This document shows, piece after piece, positions 1 through 5,711 of a stretch of 5,752 bases of DNA; position 1 is the first letter of the stretch, and the number at the start of each line of letters is the position of its first letter. A program made the translations under genes and the position numbers. Location: positions 1 to 5,752 of the forward strand of contig DFGM01000014.1 in assembly GCA_002371755.1 (NCBI GenBank). The letters are read 5' to 3'. The DNA comes from Verrucomicrobia bacterium UBA3750. Its GTDB lineage: Bacteria > Verrucomicrobiota > Kiritimatiellia > RFP12 > UBA1067. The notes below the pieces were generated by a model. That model did no database searches, had not been told where the DNA came from, and saw only the letters and a list, made by a program, of their open reading frames with translations.

Positions 1-143
1 ACTACCAGGCGTCGTGGGGCGACGACCTGAACAACCTCACGCCAGGCGCGAAGTTCCGTGCTGACGGCAGCCAGACGCACATCGGCGTCATCAAGCAGAC
101 CGGCTCGCGCGGTTTCTACAAGATATCCGTCAGCGAAAGATAA
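1..143 (+). CDS. C-terminal end of an unidentified, probably secreted protein (partial)
   Basis: The reading frame is open from base 3 to the TAA at 141-143 and gives the last 46 residues of a protein that begins outside the window. The peptide starts YQASWGDDLNN and ends GFYKISVSER. A Y-x-x-x-W-x-D-D-L segment followed by a final FY(K/R)hxV strand resembles the beta-rich C-terminal modules of large secreted proteins in Verrucomicrobiota-like bacteria; that comparison is from memory. No catalytic motif is visible, so no function is assigned. It converges on the exporter gene, and the stem-loops that follow it (165-224) fit its transcription end. The base composition and the clean stop support a real gene; the family is a guess. 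Confidence 0.6.
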   Translation, partial: YQASWGDDLNNLTPGAKFRADGSQTHIGVIKQTGSRGFYKISVSER

Positions 144-164
144 CTGGGAATAGGCTGGTGTGGT

Positions 165-188
165 CTGCCCCCGAAATGGCGGGGGCAG
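165..188. terminator. GC-rich hairpin downstream of the plus-strand gene
   Basis: A perfect 9-bp stem, CTGCCCCCG (165-173) with CGGGGGCAG (180-188), closes a 6-nt loop (AAATGG). It begins 22 nt after the stop at 143. No T-run follows, so on its own it is not a classical intrinsic terminator. It may protect the 3' end or act in tandem with the next hairpin. The pairing is seen directly; the role is inferred. Confidence 0.45.
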
Positions 189-193
189 GCTCC

Positions 194-224
194 GTGAAAA
201 GGCTCGTTTTACGAGCCTTTTCAC
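194..224. terminator. Bidirectional intrinsic terminator between convergent genes
   Basis: GTGAAAAGGCTCG (194-206) pairs perfectly with CGAGCCTTTTCAC (212-224) around the 5-nt loop TTTTA. The GC core GGCTCG/CGAGCC is flanked by A4 on one side and T4 on the other, so both strands read A-tract, stem, T-tract. It lies 50 nt past the plus-strand stop and 51 nt past the minus-strand exporter stop at 276. It can therefore end both transcripts. Confidence 0.85.
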
Positions 225-275
225 TTTCTGCGCGGAGCAGAAAAGCAGAGAAGAGCCGGAGCGGAGGGGGCGGTC

Positions 276-3056
276 TCAGAACTGGTACCATTCGTCTTCG
301 TGGCCGGGGATGTGGGATTCGAGAAATGCGATATATTCGCTTTGAATGTCGGGACCAAGGCGTTTGGAGAAAACTTCGTAGGTGTTCCAGCCGCTCTTCA
401 AGGCGACGACTGCATAGACATCCGACTCCATGAGCTTCGCAAAGCGGAATACGCCGCGCGGCCATTTCCCCTCCTTCGTCCGTCCCGCTTTCGCGGCCGG
501 ACGATCCCCCGCCATCAATACGAGTTCGCCCCTGTGGATGGCATCGTGCATTTCGGAGGCCGTTTCAATGCCTATATCTTCCACCGCATGAAGTTGGAAG
601 CCGCTCGCTTTCTCCTTGATGAAGCCTGTGAAGACGGGGTCGTGGCCCATTTGCTGAAAGGCATGCATCACCGGCGTCTCGGGTGAAGCGAGCGCGGCCA
701 GGACCTCTATCGCCCCCAAGTGGGATGAAAGGATGAACGCGCCACCTTTTCTCCAGCCAGCGTCGCCGGTGAATATGAACCTGGGAGTATTCTTTCTGAG
801 CGTCACAGCGTCGACTATGTCTATCCGGGAGAAGGCGAAGGCGAGAATCTTCCTGAACGGCACGCCCCGGCAGAAAGGCGCGATAAAAGCGAGCGGCACG
901 AGGAAGACGATTTTGGCGGCGGTCTTTCCGAACAGGCGGTAGATGTGCCAGATGAAAAGGATTCCAAGACGGGTTGCTCCCTTTTCCTTTTGTTCGTGCC
1001 ACGGGCGCGACGTTTGCGCCGGTGCGACCCAAAGCCTTGGAATATACGACAGGGAATATGCGAACGCAAGCCCGATCGCCATTGTGAGCCCTATTGCGCG
1101 TGTCGGAGGGAAAGACGTGAAGGCGAGTGCGCCGAAGCCGACCAGCGACGTGAGGAACGAAAACAGCACGACCTTGTCTTTCACGGCTTCTTCAGGGCGG
1201 GCCGGGTCTTCGCCCTGGCGCGGCATGTGGAATATGACATAATCGATGCCGATGCCGGCAATCAGGAAAAAGCAAACTGCATGGAAGAATGTGAAGGACG
1301 CTTTCGCCAGCCCCAGAACCCCGGCGGTGCCGATAACCGCAAGCGCCAGAGGCGAAGCATAGACCAAAACGCGCTTTCCATAGAGTATGACCAGGACGAG
1401 AAGCATCGCCAAGGCCGAAAACAGCAGGAGATGGACTGTTTCGCGGGAAATGGCGCGGAACATCGTCTCGAGTTCGGCCTGGGGGGAGAAGACTTTGGCT
1501 GCCGCGATGGGGCTGCCCAAGTCCGTAGAGGGCGAAATGATGTGCATGTTCCCGCCATATTCGAGGATCATCGTGTCGGCGAGAGCCCTAAGCGATGGCG
1601 GCAGGTTCTCCAAGGTGAGAAATGCGCGCTCCCCGGCGGGCTTGGCCAAGCCTTCCGCTTCCATGAACGCTTCGGCAAGCGTGGCGTTTTGACTCTGGCG
1701 ATTCATGCTCGGCAGCAACTTCGATAGGCCGGGTATGCCCGCCTCTTCTTCCTTGATAAGAGCCTCTTCCAGTGTAGGGGCCGATACTATATTAAAGGAA
1801 GAAGCGCCGCCCACGAGCGAGCATATCTCCTTTTCGCCTCTTGCGAGCATGGGCGGAGGGGCGTAGAATGTTTCCGGCGAGTTCGAAAACTCCAGGTTTT
1901 TTGCGCCTACCCCCGCAACGACCGCGCTTATCGCACCGGCAAACGCCATCCACATTCCAAGGCGGCGATTGACGCAAGCGTCTGAATCCGGGCGGCACAG
2001 CCGCTCCCCGCGATATGTTGCGGCAAGAGCCCAGATTGCGGCAAGACCCGCAATTGTGAATGCCGCCATCTGGTTGAGGATGGATACGGAAGAAAATAGA
2101 AGCGGCGAAAATGCGAGGCAGGTGGTCGCGAGAGCGGCGGAGAGGTTTCGCCGCGTTTCGCGTTTCGCAGCCTCTGGCGCTGCAAGAGCGTGGTAGCAGT
2201 AATCCACTCCAAGCCCCATCAATGTGGAGCCGAAGAGGAATGTAAGAAGATGCGGGCGATGGAAAAATGCGAACAAAGCGGCCGAGCCTGCGAGAAAACC
2301 GAAACCGAGCGTTCCCAGCACCGGCAGGACGAACCTGAAAGAGCGGAAGAGAACGAAGCCGAGGATTGCTATCACGGCGAGAGACGCGATTCCGAGAAAG
2401 TTGATTTCCGCCTTCGACTTTTCCGTGGCGAGAAGAGCATGGAAGGGGGCTCCGCTCAAGAAAATGCCATCGTCTTCCCCGGCGAGCGCCAATAGCGCGC
2501 CCAACTCCTTTTCATGACCGGTCGCGACACCGGTGAGAAGCATTTTGCCGCCTTCCAGTCCTTTCGGCAAGAGGGATTTGAGGGAGGTGACGTAGTCTGA
2601 GAGGAAATAGCAGGGATCTTCCGCCTTCGGATAGAGCGAAATGCCTGAATAGTCTCTCCTCATGATGCTGCGGCGCAGACGGGCAAAGTCGCCGGATTCG
2701 AGGAGCGAACGCGTCTTTTCGGTCAATAGGCCGCTGCCATGGGTGCGGAAAAAGTCGAGGAGGTCGGCAGAATCCGCGGAATCGCGGAAGAAGGGGAATG
2801 CCGCCTTGCAGCGAGAAGCGCGGACTTCATCTTCACAGAGGCAGCGTATCTCGGACGATGTTTTGTTCGCAAGCGTGGCGAGTAAGCCGCCATTCTTTTC
2901 GCCCGAGAGCGAATAGAGGTCGCTCGCGACGCCTTTTTCGCGGGCGAAAGCGAAGAGAATCGCGGCAAAAGCCGCAGAAGCGGCAATTATACACAAACAA
3001 CGCAAGGGCGGGAAAACCCTTGCGTTGCGTGAATCCATTATAGGATTTGGAGGCAT
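276..3056 (-). CDS. MMPL/RND-type exporter fused to LpxL-like acyltransferase (COG4258-COG4261 type)
   Basis: A 926-residue inner-membrane protein with two parts. Residues 1-680 have RND/MMPL architecture: TM1 (about 19-38), a periplasmic loop (39-218), TM2-TM6 (about 219-347), TM7 (about 366-384), a second loop (385-540) and TM8-TM12 (about 541-675). The paired DY signatures are present, GLGVDY in TM4 (D285) and GIGIDY in TM10 (D605), and are the likely proton-relay sites. Residues 686-926 begin WHEQKEKG, as COG4261 acyltransferases do, and carry the HX4E catalytic motif (SSHLGAIE, H779 and E784), a GELVLMAGDRP block (843-853) and a terminal EWYQF. In aryl-polyene and flexirubin-type clusters these two families are usually separate neighbouring genes that act on a lipid-linked product; the substrate here is unknown. 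The ATG at 3056 overlaps the rplI stop (TAATG), with GAGG 4 nt upstream. ATG 3038 is possible but has no Shine-Dalgarno sequence. The fusion call is strong; the exact function is inferred. Confidence 0.9.
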   Translation of the reverse strand: MPPNPIMDSRNARVFPPLRCLCIIAASAAFAAILFAFAREKGVASDLYSLSGEKNGGLLATLANKTSSEIRCLCEDEVRASRCKAAFPFFRDSADSADLLDFFRTHGSGLLTEKTRSLLESGDFARLRRSIMRRDYSGISLYPKAEDPCYFLSDYVTSLKSLLPKGLEGGKMLLTGVATGHEKELGALLALAGEDDGIFLSGAPFHALLATEKSKAEINFLGIASLAVIAILGFVLFRSFRFVLPVLGTLGFGFLAGSAALFAFFHRPHLLTFLFGSTLMGLGVDYCYHALAAPEAAKRETRRNLSAALATTCLAFSPLLFSSVSILNQMAAFTIAGLAAIWALAATYRGERLCRPDSDACVNRRLGMWMAFAGAISAVVAGVGAKNLEFSNSPETFYAPPPMLARGEKEICSLVGGASSFNIVSAPTLEEALIKEEEAGIPGLSKLLPSMNRQSQNATLAEAFMEAEGLAKPAGERAFLTLENLPPSLRALADTMILEYGGNMHIISPSTDLGSPIAAAKVFSPQAELETMFRAISRETVHLLLFSALAMLLVLVILYGKRVLVYASPLALAVIGTAGVLGLAKASFTFFHAVCFFLIAGIGIDYVIFHMPRQGEDPARPEEAVKDKVVLFSFLTSLVGFGALAFTSFPPTRAIGLTMAIGLAFAYSLSYIPRLWVAPAQTSRPWHEQKEKGATRLGILFIWHIYRLFGKTAAKIVFLVPLAFIAPFCRGVPFRKILAFAFSRIDIVDAVTLRKNTPRFIFTGDAGWRKGGAFILSSHLGAIEVLAALASPETPVMHAFQQMGHDPVFTGFIKEKASGFQLHAVEDIGIETASEMHDAIHRGELVLMAGDRPAAKAGRTKEGKWPRGVFRFAKLMESDVYAVVALKSGWNTYEVFSKRLGPDIQSEYIAFLESHIPGHEDEWYQF
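2985..3027 (-). terminator. Terminator-like hairpin (attenuator) inside the 5' end of the exporter gene
   Basis: On the minus strand CAACGCAAGGG (3027-3017) pairs perfectly with CCCTTGCGTTG (3008-2998) around an 8-nt loop, followed by TTTGTGTATAATT (2997-2985). The hairpin starts 29 nt after the rplI stop, where an operon terminator would be expected. It also covers codons 10-20 of the exporter frame. It probably ends much of the ribosomal transcript, and ribosomes entering the coupled exporter start could melt it. The hairpin is seen; partial termination is inferred. Confidence 0.6.
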
Positions 3057-3535
3057 TAAGCCTCGGTCGCCGGAGCATCCTCGTCGAGGATGACCACTTT
3101 GAACTTGACCGTGACGCCGTGGCCGAGGTCGATATTGGCCGCATACTCGCCAACTTCCTTGAGGGAATCGGCAAGGTCGATCTGGTGGCGTTCGAGCGTG
3201 ATGCCGCGGTTCGCCTCGATGGCGGCGAGGATGTCGCCGGCGCCCACGGAGCCGTAGAGCTTCTTGCCATCGGTGGTGTGGGCGGAGACGGTAATTTCGA
3301 GATCCTGCAGCTTGCGTGCGACTTCGAGAGCTTCCTTCTTCGCTTCGGCGGCGCGGGCCGCGCGCTCGGCTTCGAGCTTTTTGAGGCGGCGGCGGGCGGC
3401 CTCGGTCACGGGAGCGGCGAGCCCCTGCGTGAAGAGGTAGTTGCGCGCGTAGCCGGGAGTCACTTTCACGATCTCGCCGGACTTGCCGAGCTTCTTGACC
3501 GTGTCCATCAGGAGCACTTCAATGTGATTAGCCAT
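3056..3535 (-). CDS. rplI: 50S ribosomal protein L9
   Basis: L9 binds 23S rRNA near the base of the L1 stalk and helps maintain reading-frame fidelity. The 159-residue product has the full two-domain layout. The N-terminal rRNA-binding domain (1-45) carries VKKLGKSGEIVKVTPGYARN and the LFTQGLA motif. A long charged Ala/Glu/Arg/Lys connecting helix (about 46-78) follows, then the C-terminal domain (about 79-150) with DGKKLYGSVGAGDI and an IDLADSLKEVGEY segment. A short acidic tail ends in PATEA. The length is slightly above the usual 147-150. The start is preceded by GGAGG (3549-3545) at 9-nt spacing, 15 nt after rpsR. The TAA overlaps the ATG of the exporter gene. Confidence 0.98.
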   Translation of the reverse strand: MANHIEVLLMDTVKKLGKSGEIVKVTPGYARNYLFTQGLAAPVTEAARRRLKKLEAERAARAAEAKKEALEVARKLQDLEITVSAHTTDGKKLYGSVGAGDILAAIEANRGITLERHQIDLADSLKEVGEYAANIDLGHGVTVKFKVVILDEDAPATEA

Positions 3536-3550
3536 TGTTTTACTCCTCCC

Positions 3551-3781
3551 TTAGGCCATGAGGCCCATGTTGCGGGCGCGTTTGACGCCCTGGCGGATCT
3601 GACGCTGCTGCGCCGACGTCACGCCGGTGATGCGAGCGGGCAGAATCTTGCCGTAGTCCGTGATGTAGTACTTCAGCGTCTCGATGTCATTGACGTCGAT
3701 CTGGTCGTTGGGACCGAGCGGCGGACGCTTGCGGGCCGCGAATTCCTCGCCGGCCGAGCTGTTCGATTTCTTGAAAGCCAT
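3551..3781 (-). CDS. rpsR: 30S ribosomal protein S18
   Basis: S18 pairs with S6 on the small-subunit platform. The 76-residue product has the family's usual length. It has a basic N-terminus (MAFKKSN, then ARKRPP) and the S18 signature: IDVNDIETLKYYITDYGKIL followed by PARITG and QQRQIRQGVKRARNMGL. No Cys zinc-ribbon pair is present, so it is the zinc-free form. TAAGGA (3796-3791) lies 9 nt before the ATG. The gene sits 27 nt after ssb and 15 nt before rplI, in the common rpsF-ssb-rpsR-rplI order. Its partner S6 is encoded two genes upstream on the same transcript. Confidence 0.98.
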   Translation of the reverse strand: MAFKKSNSSAGEEFAARKRPPLGPNDQIDVNDIETLKYYITDYGKILPARITGVTSAQQRQIRQGVKRARNMGLMA

Positions 3782-3808
3782 GGTGCTTGTTCCTTAGTTT
3801 ATGCTGTT

Positions 3809-4249
3809 TTAGAATGGGATGTCGTTCGGGTCGTCTTCCAACGAACCGGTCATCGGCGGAATGCCTATCGGGGAATCCACGCGTTGCTGATTCTGCTGCA
3901 TTCCACCGTTCAGCCTGTCGCCCTGCGGCAGGAACTTGATGGTGGATGCGCGCACTTTCAGTTTCTGATGGCGAACACCTTCCTTTTCCCAAGTATCCAT
4001 CTGAAGCCGCCCCTCCACGAGAATGGAACGCCCCTTGGAGAGAAATTGACCGCAAAGCTCGGCCAGCTTGTCCCATGCGTCCACATCCACGAATACAGGC
4101 GTTTCGATGATCTGCCCGTTGCGATCTCTGCGGCGTTCGTTGAGCGCTACACCGAGGCGAGCGACTTTCATGCCGTTCACGCCCACGGCGCGCACATCAG
4201 GATCGCGCGTGAGATTGCCCATCAGAATGACTCTGTTGAAAGAAGCCAT
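3809..4249 (-). CDS. ssb: Single-stranded DNA-binding protein
   Basis: SSB coats single-stranded DNA in replication, recombination and repair and recruits partners through its acidic tip. The product is 146 residues. The OB-fold (about 1-107) opens MASFNRVILMGNLTRDPDVR and includes the FVDVDAWDKLAE strand (F53, W59) and W87, which match the DNA-stacking aromatics of E. coli SSB. A short Gln/Asn/Pro linker (about 110-136) leads to the canonical C-terminal DDPNDIPF. The linker is much shorter than in E. coli SSB. The upstream ribosome-binding signal is only a G-run (GGGGG, 4259-4255), 5 nt from the ATG and 17 nt after the rpsF stop. Translation may therefore partly depend on coupling to rpsF. 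Confidence 0.98.
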   Translation of the reverse strand: MASFNRVILMGNLTRDPDVRAVGVNGMKVARLGVALNERRRDRNGQIIETPVFVDVDAWDKLAELCGQFLSKGRSILVEGRLQMDTWEKEGVRHQKLKVRASTIKFLPQGDRLNGGMQQNQQRVDSPIGIPPMTGSLEDDPNDIPF

Positions 4250-4266
4250 GACGACCCCCGGTTCCG

Positions 4267-4674
4267 TTATTCCGCCGCCGTCTGCTCGGTCTGGGCTGCG
4301 GCCTGTGCGCCTGCATCGGCCTTGGCCTGAGCCGCCTCGACGCGGGCCTGACGGGCCGCGCGCTCGCCTGCGATCTTCGCTTCGCGGCGTTCGTCCACCG
4401 CAAGAATCTGCACGCGGAAGACTTCTTCCACGAGCTTGTAGCGGTTTACGAGCTCGGTCACCTTGAGAGGATCAAGCTCCATGCGCACCTTCACGTATAC
4501 GCCGTTTTCGCGCTTCTTCATCGGACGCGAAAACGCGCGCTTGCCGAGCGACTCGGTGGAAAGCACGTTGCCGCCGAGTTTCGTCACTTCGGCGAGCGCC
4601 TTTTCCAGACTCGCGTTGAGCGCATCATCTTTCGTGACACCCACGAAGATGTAGAGTGCATCGTATTTTCTCAT
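4267..4674 (-). CDS. rpsF: 30S ribosomal protein S6
   Basis: S6 binds the central domain of 16S rRNA together with S18. The 135-residue product has a ferredoxin-like core (about 1-95): MRKYDALYIFVG, then GGNVLSTESLGKRAFSRPMK, the GVYVKVRMEL strand and the LVEEVFRVQIL closing strand. A 40-residue Ala/Gln/Glu/Arg-rich tail follows (about 96-135), longer than in E. coli-type S6 and probably disordered or helical. AAGGAGG (4688-4682), inside the end of the L25 gene, lies 7 nt from the ATG. Stop and start overlap by one base (TAATG at 4674), which indicates translational coupling. Confidence 0.97.
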   Translation of the reverse strand: MRKYDALYIFVGVTKDDALNASLEKALAEVTKLGGNVLSTESLGKRAFSRPMKKRENGVYVKVRMELDPLKVTELVNRYKLVEEVFRVQILAVDERREAKIAGERAARQARVEAAQAKADAGAQAAAQTEQTAAE

Positions 4675-5318
4675 TATTTGGCCTCCTTCTTGTCATCTTC
4701 CTTGCCCTTCTTGATCACTTCGGGGGCCTTTTCGCCCTCAGCAGCAGCGGCAGGAGCATCGTCAGGAGTCTTCACAACGGCCACGGCCAACTCGCCGCGC
4801 GTTGCAACCGTGAACTTGTCGCCAAGCTTCAGGTCGCGCACAAAGAGCGTCTGGTCGAGACCGAGCTGCGAAATGTCGATATCGAACTTTTCGGCAATGT
4901 CGGTGGGCAGGCAGTCCACTTCAATCGTCCTGAGCACCTGCTCGAGAACGCCGCCGCCAAGCTTCACGCCGACAGCTTCGCCCGTCAGGAAGAGAGGTAC
5001 CGTGACGCGGACCTTCTCGCTCAGCGAAACTTCGCTGAAGTCCACATGGATGGGCGTGCCTGCGAGCACGTCATTCTGCATTTCCCTCATGAGCGCAGGC
5101 ATTTCGCGCCCGCCCATGTCCAGGGTGACGAGGAGCTGCTTGGCCGCATGGCCACGCATCGCCATCATGAAGTCGTGCGCCGGCATCTTGATGAGCTCGG
5201 TGCCGCCCTTCTTCATCTTCATCACCGACCCGGGTATCATCCCGGAACGGCGCAAACGACGGACTGCGCCGGTACCTTGCTCGGTACGCGCCTCCGCCTT
5301 GATCCTTATCTGATCCAT
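4674..5318 (-). CDS. rplY: 50S ribosomal protein L25, long CTC/TL5 type
   Basis: This 5S rRNA-binding large-subunit protein is the two-domain form, also called general stress protein CTC in Bacillus. The 214-residue product has an N-terminal 5S-binding beta barrel (about 1-92), with KAEARTEQGTGAVRRLRRSG, MIPGSV and LMREMQNDVLAGTPIHVDF. The C-terminal domain (about 95-183) carries VPLFLTGEAVGVKLGGGVLEQ and LRTIEVDCLPTDI. A Lys/Glu/Ala-rich tail (185-214) ends KKEAK. The start at 5318 was chosen because the protein then begins MDQIRIKAEAR, as the family does, with GAAGGA 9 nt upstream. An in-frame GTG at 5360 would add 14 unlike residues and no good Shine-Dalgarno sequence. It is the first gene of the operon. 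The frequent neighbour pth (peptidyl-tRNA hydrolase) is absent between it and rpsF. Confidence 0.96.
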   Translation of the reverse strand: MDQIRIKAEARTEQGTGAVRRLRRSGMIPGSVMKMKKGGTELIKMPAHDFMMAMRGHAAKQLLVTLDMGGREMPALMREMQNDVLAGTPIHVDFSEVSLSEKVRVTVPLFLTGEAVGVKLGGGVLEQVLRTIEVDCLPTDIAEKFDIDISQLGLDQTLFVRDLKLGDKFTVATRGELAVAVVKTPDDAPAAAAEGEKAPEVIKKGKEDDKKEAK

Positions 5319-5327
5319 TATCCTTTG

Positions 5328-5333
5328 TCCTTC
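5328..5333 (-). promoter_or_regulatory. Ribosome-binding site that fixes the L25 start
   Basis: GAAGGA lies 9 nt before the ATG at 5318-5316. A second AAAGGA sits only 2 nt from that ATG, too close to serve it. The first site favours the start at 5318 over the upstream in-frame GTG at 5360. Confidence 0.7.
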
Positions 5334-5342
5334 ATTGTCCTT

Positions 5343-5378
5343 CCGCATACTCTCGCGCACTCGCGCTACACTCTGCGG
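5343..5378 (-). promoter_or_regulatory. Structured 5' leader of the ribosomal operon
   Basis: Between the predicted transcription start (about 5387) and the L25 ribosome-binding site the leader RNA can fold. CCGCA (5378-5374) pairs with TGCGG (5347-5343), enclosing asymmetric loops and an inner CGCG-AGTG-CGCG hairpin (5365-5354). The outer stem ends 9 nt upstream of GAAGGA, so it could influence initiation. Ribosomal operons are often controlled by one of their products binding the leader, S6:S18 being a known case. I do not see enough of a consensus to name a ligand. Confidence 0.35.
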
Positions 5379-5392
5379 CGAAAAACTCGCAC

Positions 5393-5421
5393 ATTATAGC
5401 AAAATCCGCCCAACCGCGCAA
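5393..5421 (-). promoter_or_regulatory. Strong sigma70-type promoter of the L25-rpsF-ssb-rpsR-rplI operon
   Basis: On the minus strand a perfect -10 TATAAT (5398-5393) is preceded by TGC, giving an extended -10 (TGnTATAAT). Seventeen bases upstream lies TTGCGC (5421-5416), a weak -35 that keeps the TTG. The start is predicted at the A at about 5387, leaving a leader of about 69 nt. No other convincing promoter is seen before the downstream genes, so this one probably drives the whole operon. The repeat array begins 26 bp upstream of the -35. Confidence 0.8.
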
Positions 5422-5447
5422 GGGGGGCTCCCTAGCGCGTATTCGCC

Positions 5448-5601
5448 CCATGCGCATCGGTCGGGAAACCAATGGGCATTGGGCGGGCGACCAATGCCCA
5501 TTGAATCCGGATTCAATGCCCATTGAATCCAAATCCAATGCCCATTGGATTTCAGAGTGAAGGGCATTGGATTCCGGGGTGATGGGCATTGGCCGGGGTT
5601 G
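5448..5601. repeat. Seven-unit array of near-palindromic cores at exact 22-bp period
   Basis: Units begin at 5448, 5470, 5492, 5514, 5536, 5558 and 5580. Cores are CCATGCGCATCG (degenerate), CAATGGGCATTG, CAATGCCCATTG three times, then TGAAGGGCATTG and TGATGGGCATTG (degenerate on the left side). Core centres fall at 5453.5, 5475.5, 5497.5, 5519.5, 5541.5, 5563.5 and 5585.5, exactly 22 bp apart. The core is palindromic except for its central GG or CC, so orientation is readable: GG, CC, CC, CC, GG, GG for units 2-7. The 10-bp spacers vary; AATCCGGATT (5504-5513) is itself a perfect palindrome. Period 22 places every site on about the same DNA face, upstream of the operon promoter. This suits a multi-site operator or activator array, but no binding protein is known to me. 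It is not a CRISPR: the spacers are about 10 bp and partly conserved. Confidence 0.85.
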
Positions 5602-5626
5602 CTCTCCCGGCTGGCCGGGTAGCCCC
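5596..5626. other. Extended GC-rich stem-loop next to the 22-bp array
   Basis: CCCGGC (5606-5611) pairs with GCCGGG (5614-5619). Beyond an internal loop the stem continues with GCT (5601-5603) against AGC (5621-5623), then GGG (5596-5598) against CCC (5624-5626). It starts where the repeat array ends. No T-run follows closely on either strand, so it is not a typical terminator. Its role is unknown. Confidence 0.45.
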
Positions 5627-5660
5627 TGGTGTTCATAACTTTTTTCACTTTTCCTGATAA

Positions 5661-5686
5661 TGGACCCCCGAAATTTTGATTAGACA
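5661..5686. mobile_element. Possible solitary insertion-sequence end (weak)
   Basis: The segment begins TGGACCCCC and ends TTAGACA, a TG...CA-bounded stretch with a C-run and an AAATTT centre. It reminds me of IS3-family terminal repeats, but I see no transposase, no partner terminal repeat and no target duplication in the window. If real it would be a remnant or a solo end upstream of the ribosomal operon. Confidence 0.2.
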
Positions 5687-5698
5687 GGTGAGAGAGTG

Positions 5699-5710
5699 TG
5701 ATTGCAATCA
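5699..5710. promoter_or_regulatory. Perfect 12-bp palindrome TGATTGCAATCA
   Basis: TGATTGCAATCA equals its own reverse complement, as a dimeric repressor half-site pair would. It lies directly beside the hairpin at 5712-5740. With no gene visible to its right it cannot be tied to a promoter; chance or part of a repeat end is also possible. Confidence 0.25.
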
Positions 5711-5711
5711 A

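Noticed and set aside
945..1727. Plus-strand open frame of 260 codons inside the exporter gene
   Set aside because: It is antisense to the conserved TM8-TM12 and acyltransferase region. The product is Arg/Glu/Gln-rich low-complexity sequence typical of a shadow frame.
2986..2991. TATAAT on the minus strand as an internal promoter for the exporter gene
   Set aside because: No -35 at usable distance and no good start codon downstream until about residue 132, past TM1. It is better read as the T/A-rich tail of the hairpin.
3047..4330. Plus-strand open frame of 427 codons across rplI, rpsR, ssb and the end of rpsF
   Set aside because: It lies antisense to four unmistakable ribosomal/ssb genes and crosses their intergenic gaps. 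Its length follows from GC-rich codon bias, and the peptide resembles no family I know.
5319..5360. Upstream GTG start giving L25 14 extra residues
   Set aside because: The extra residues do not resemble the family N-terminus and overlap the leader stem. ATG at 5318 has a well-spaced GAAGGA.
5448..5601. CRISPR array
   Set aside because: Cores of 12 bp with spacers of about 10 bp that are partly conserved and palindromic do not fit repeat-spacer dimensions, and no cas gene is seen.
5394..5636. Minus-strand open frame starting MNTRGYPASRES and running through the 22-bp array (longer form from 5711)
   Set aside because: It has no properly spaced Shine-Dalgarno sequence, runs into the operon's -10 box, and the array period (22) is not a multiple of three, so the peptide is a by-product of the repeat.
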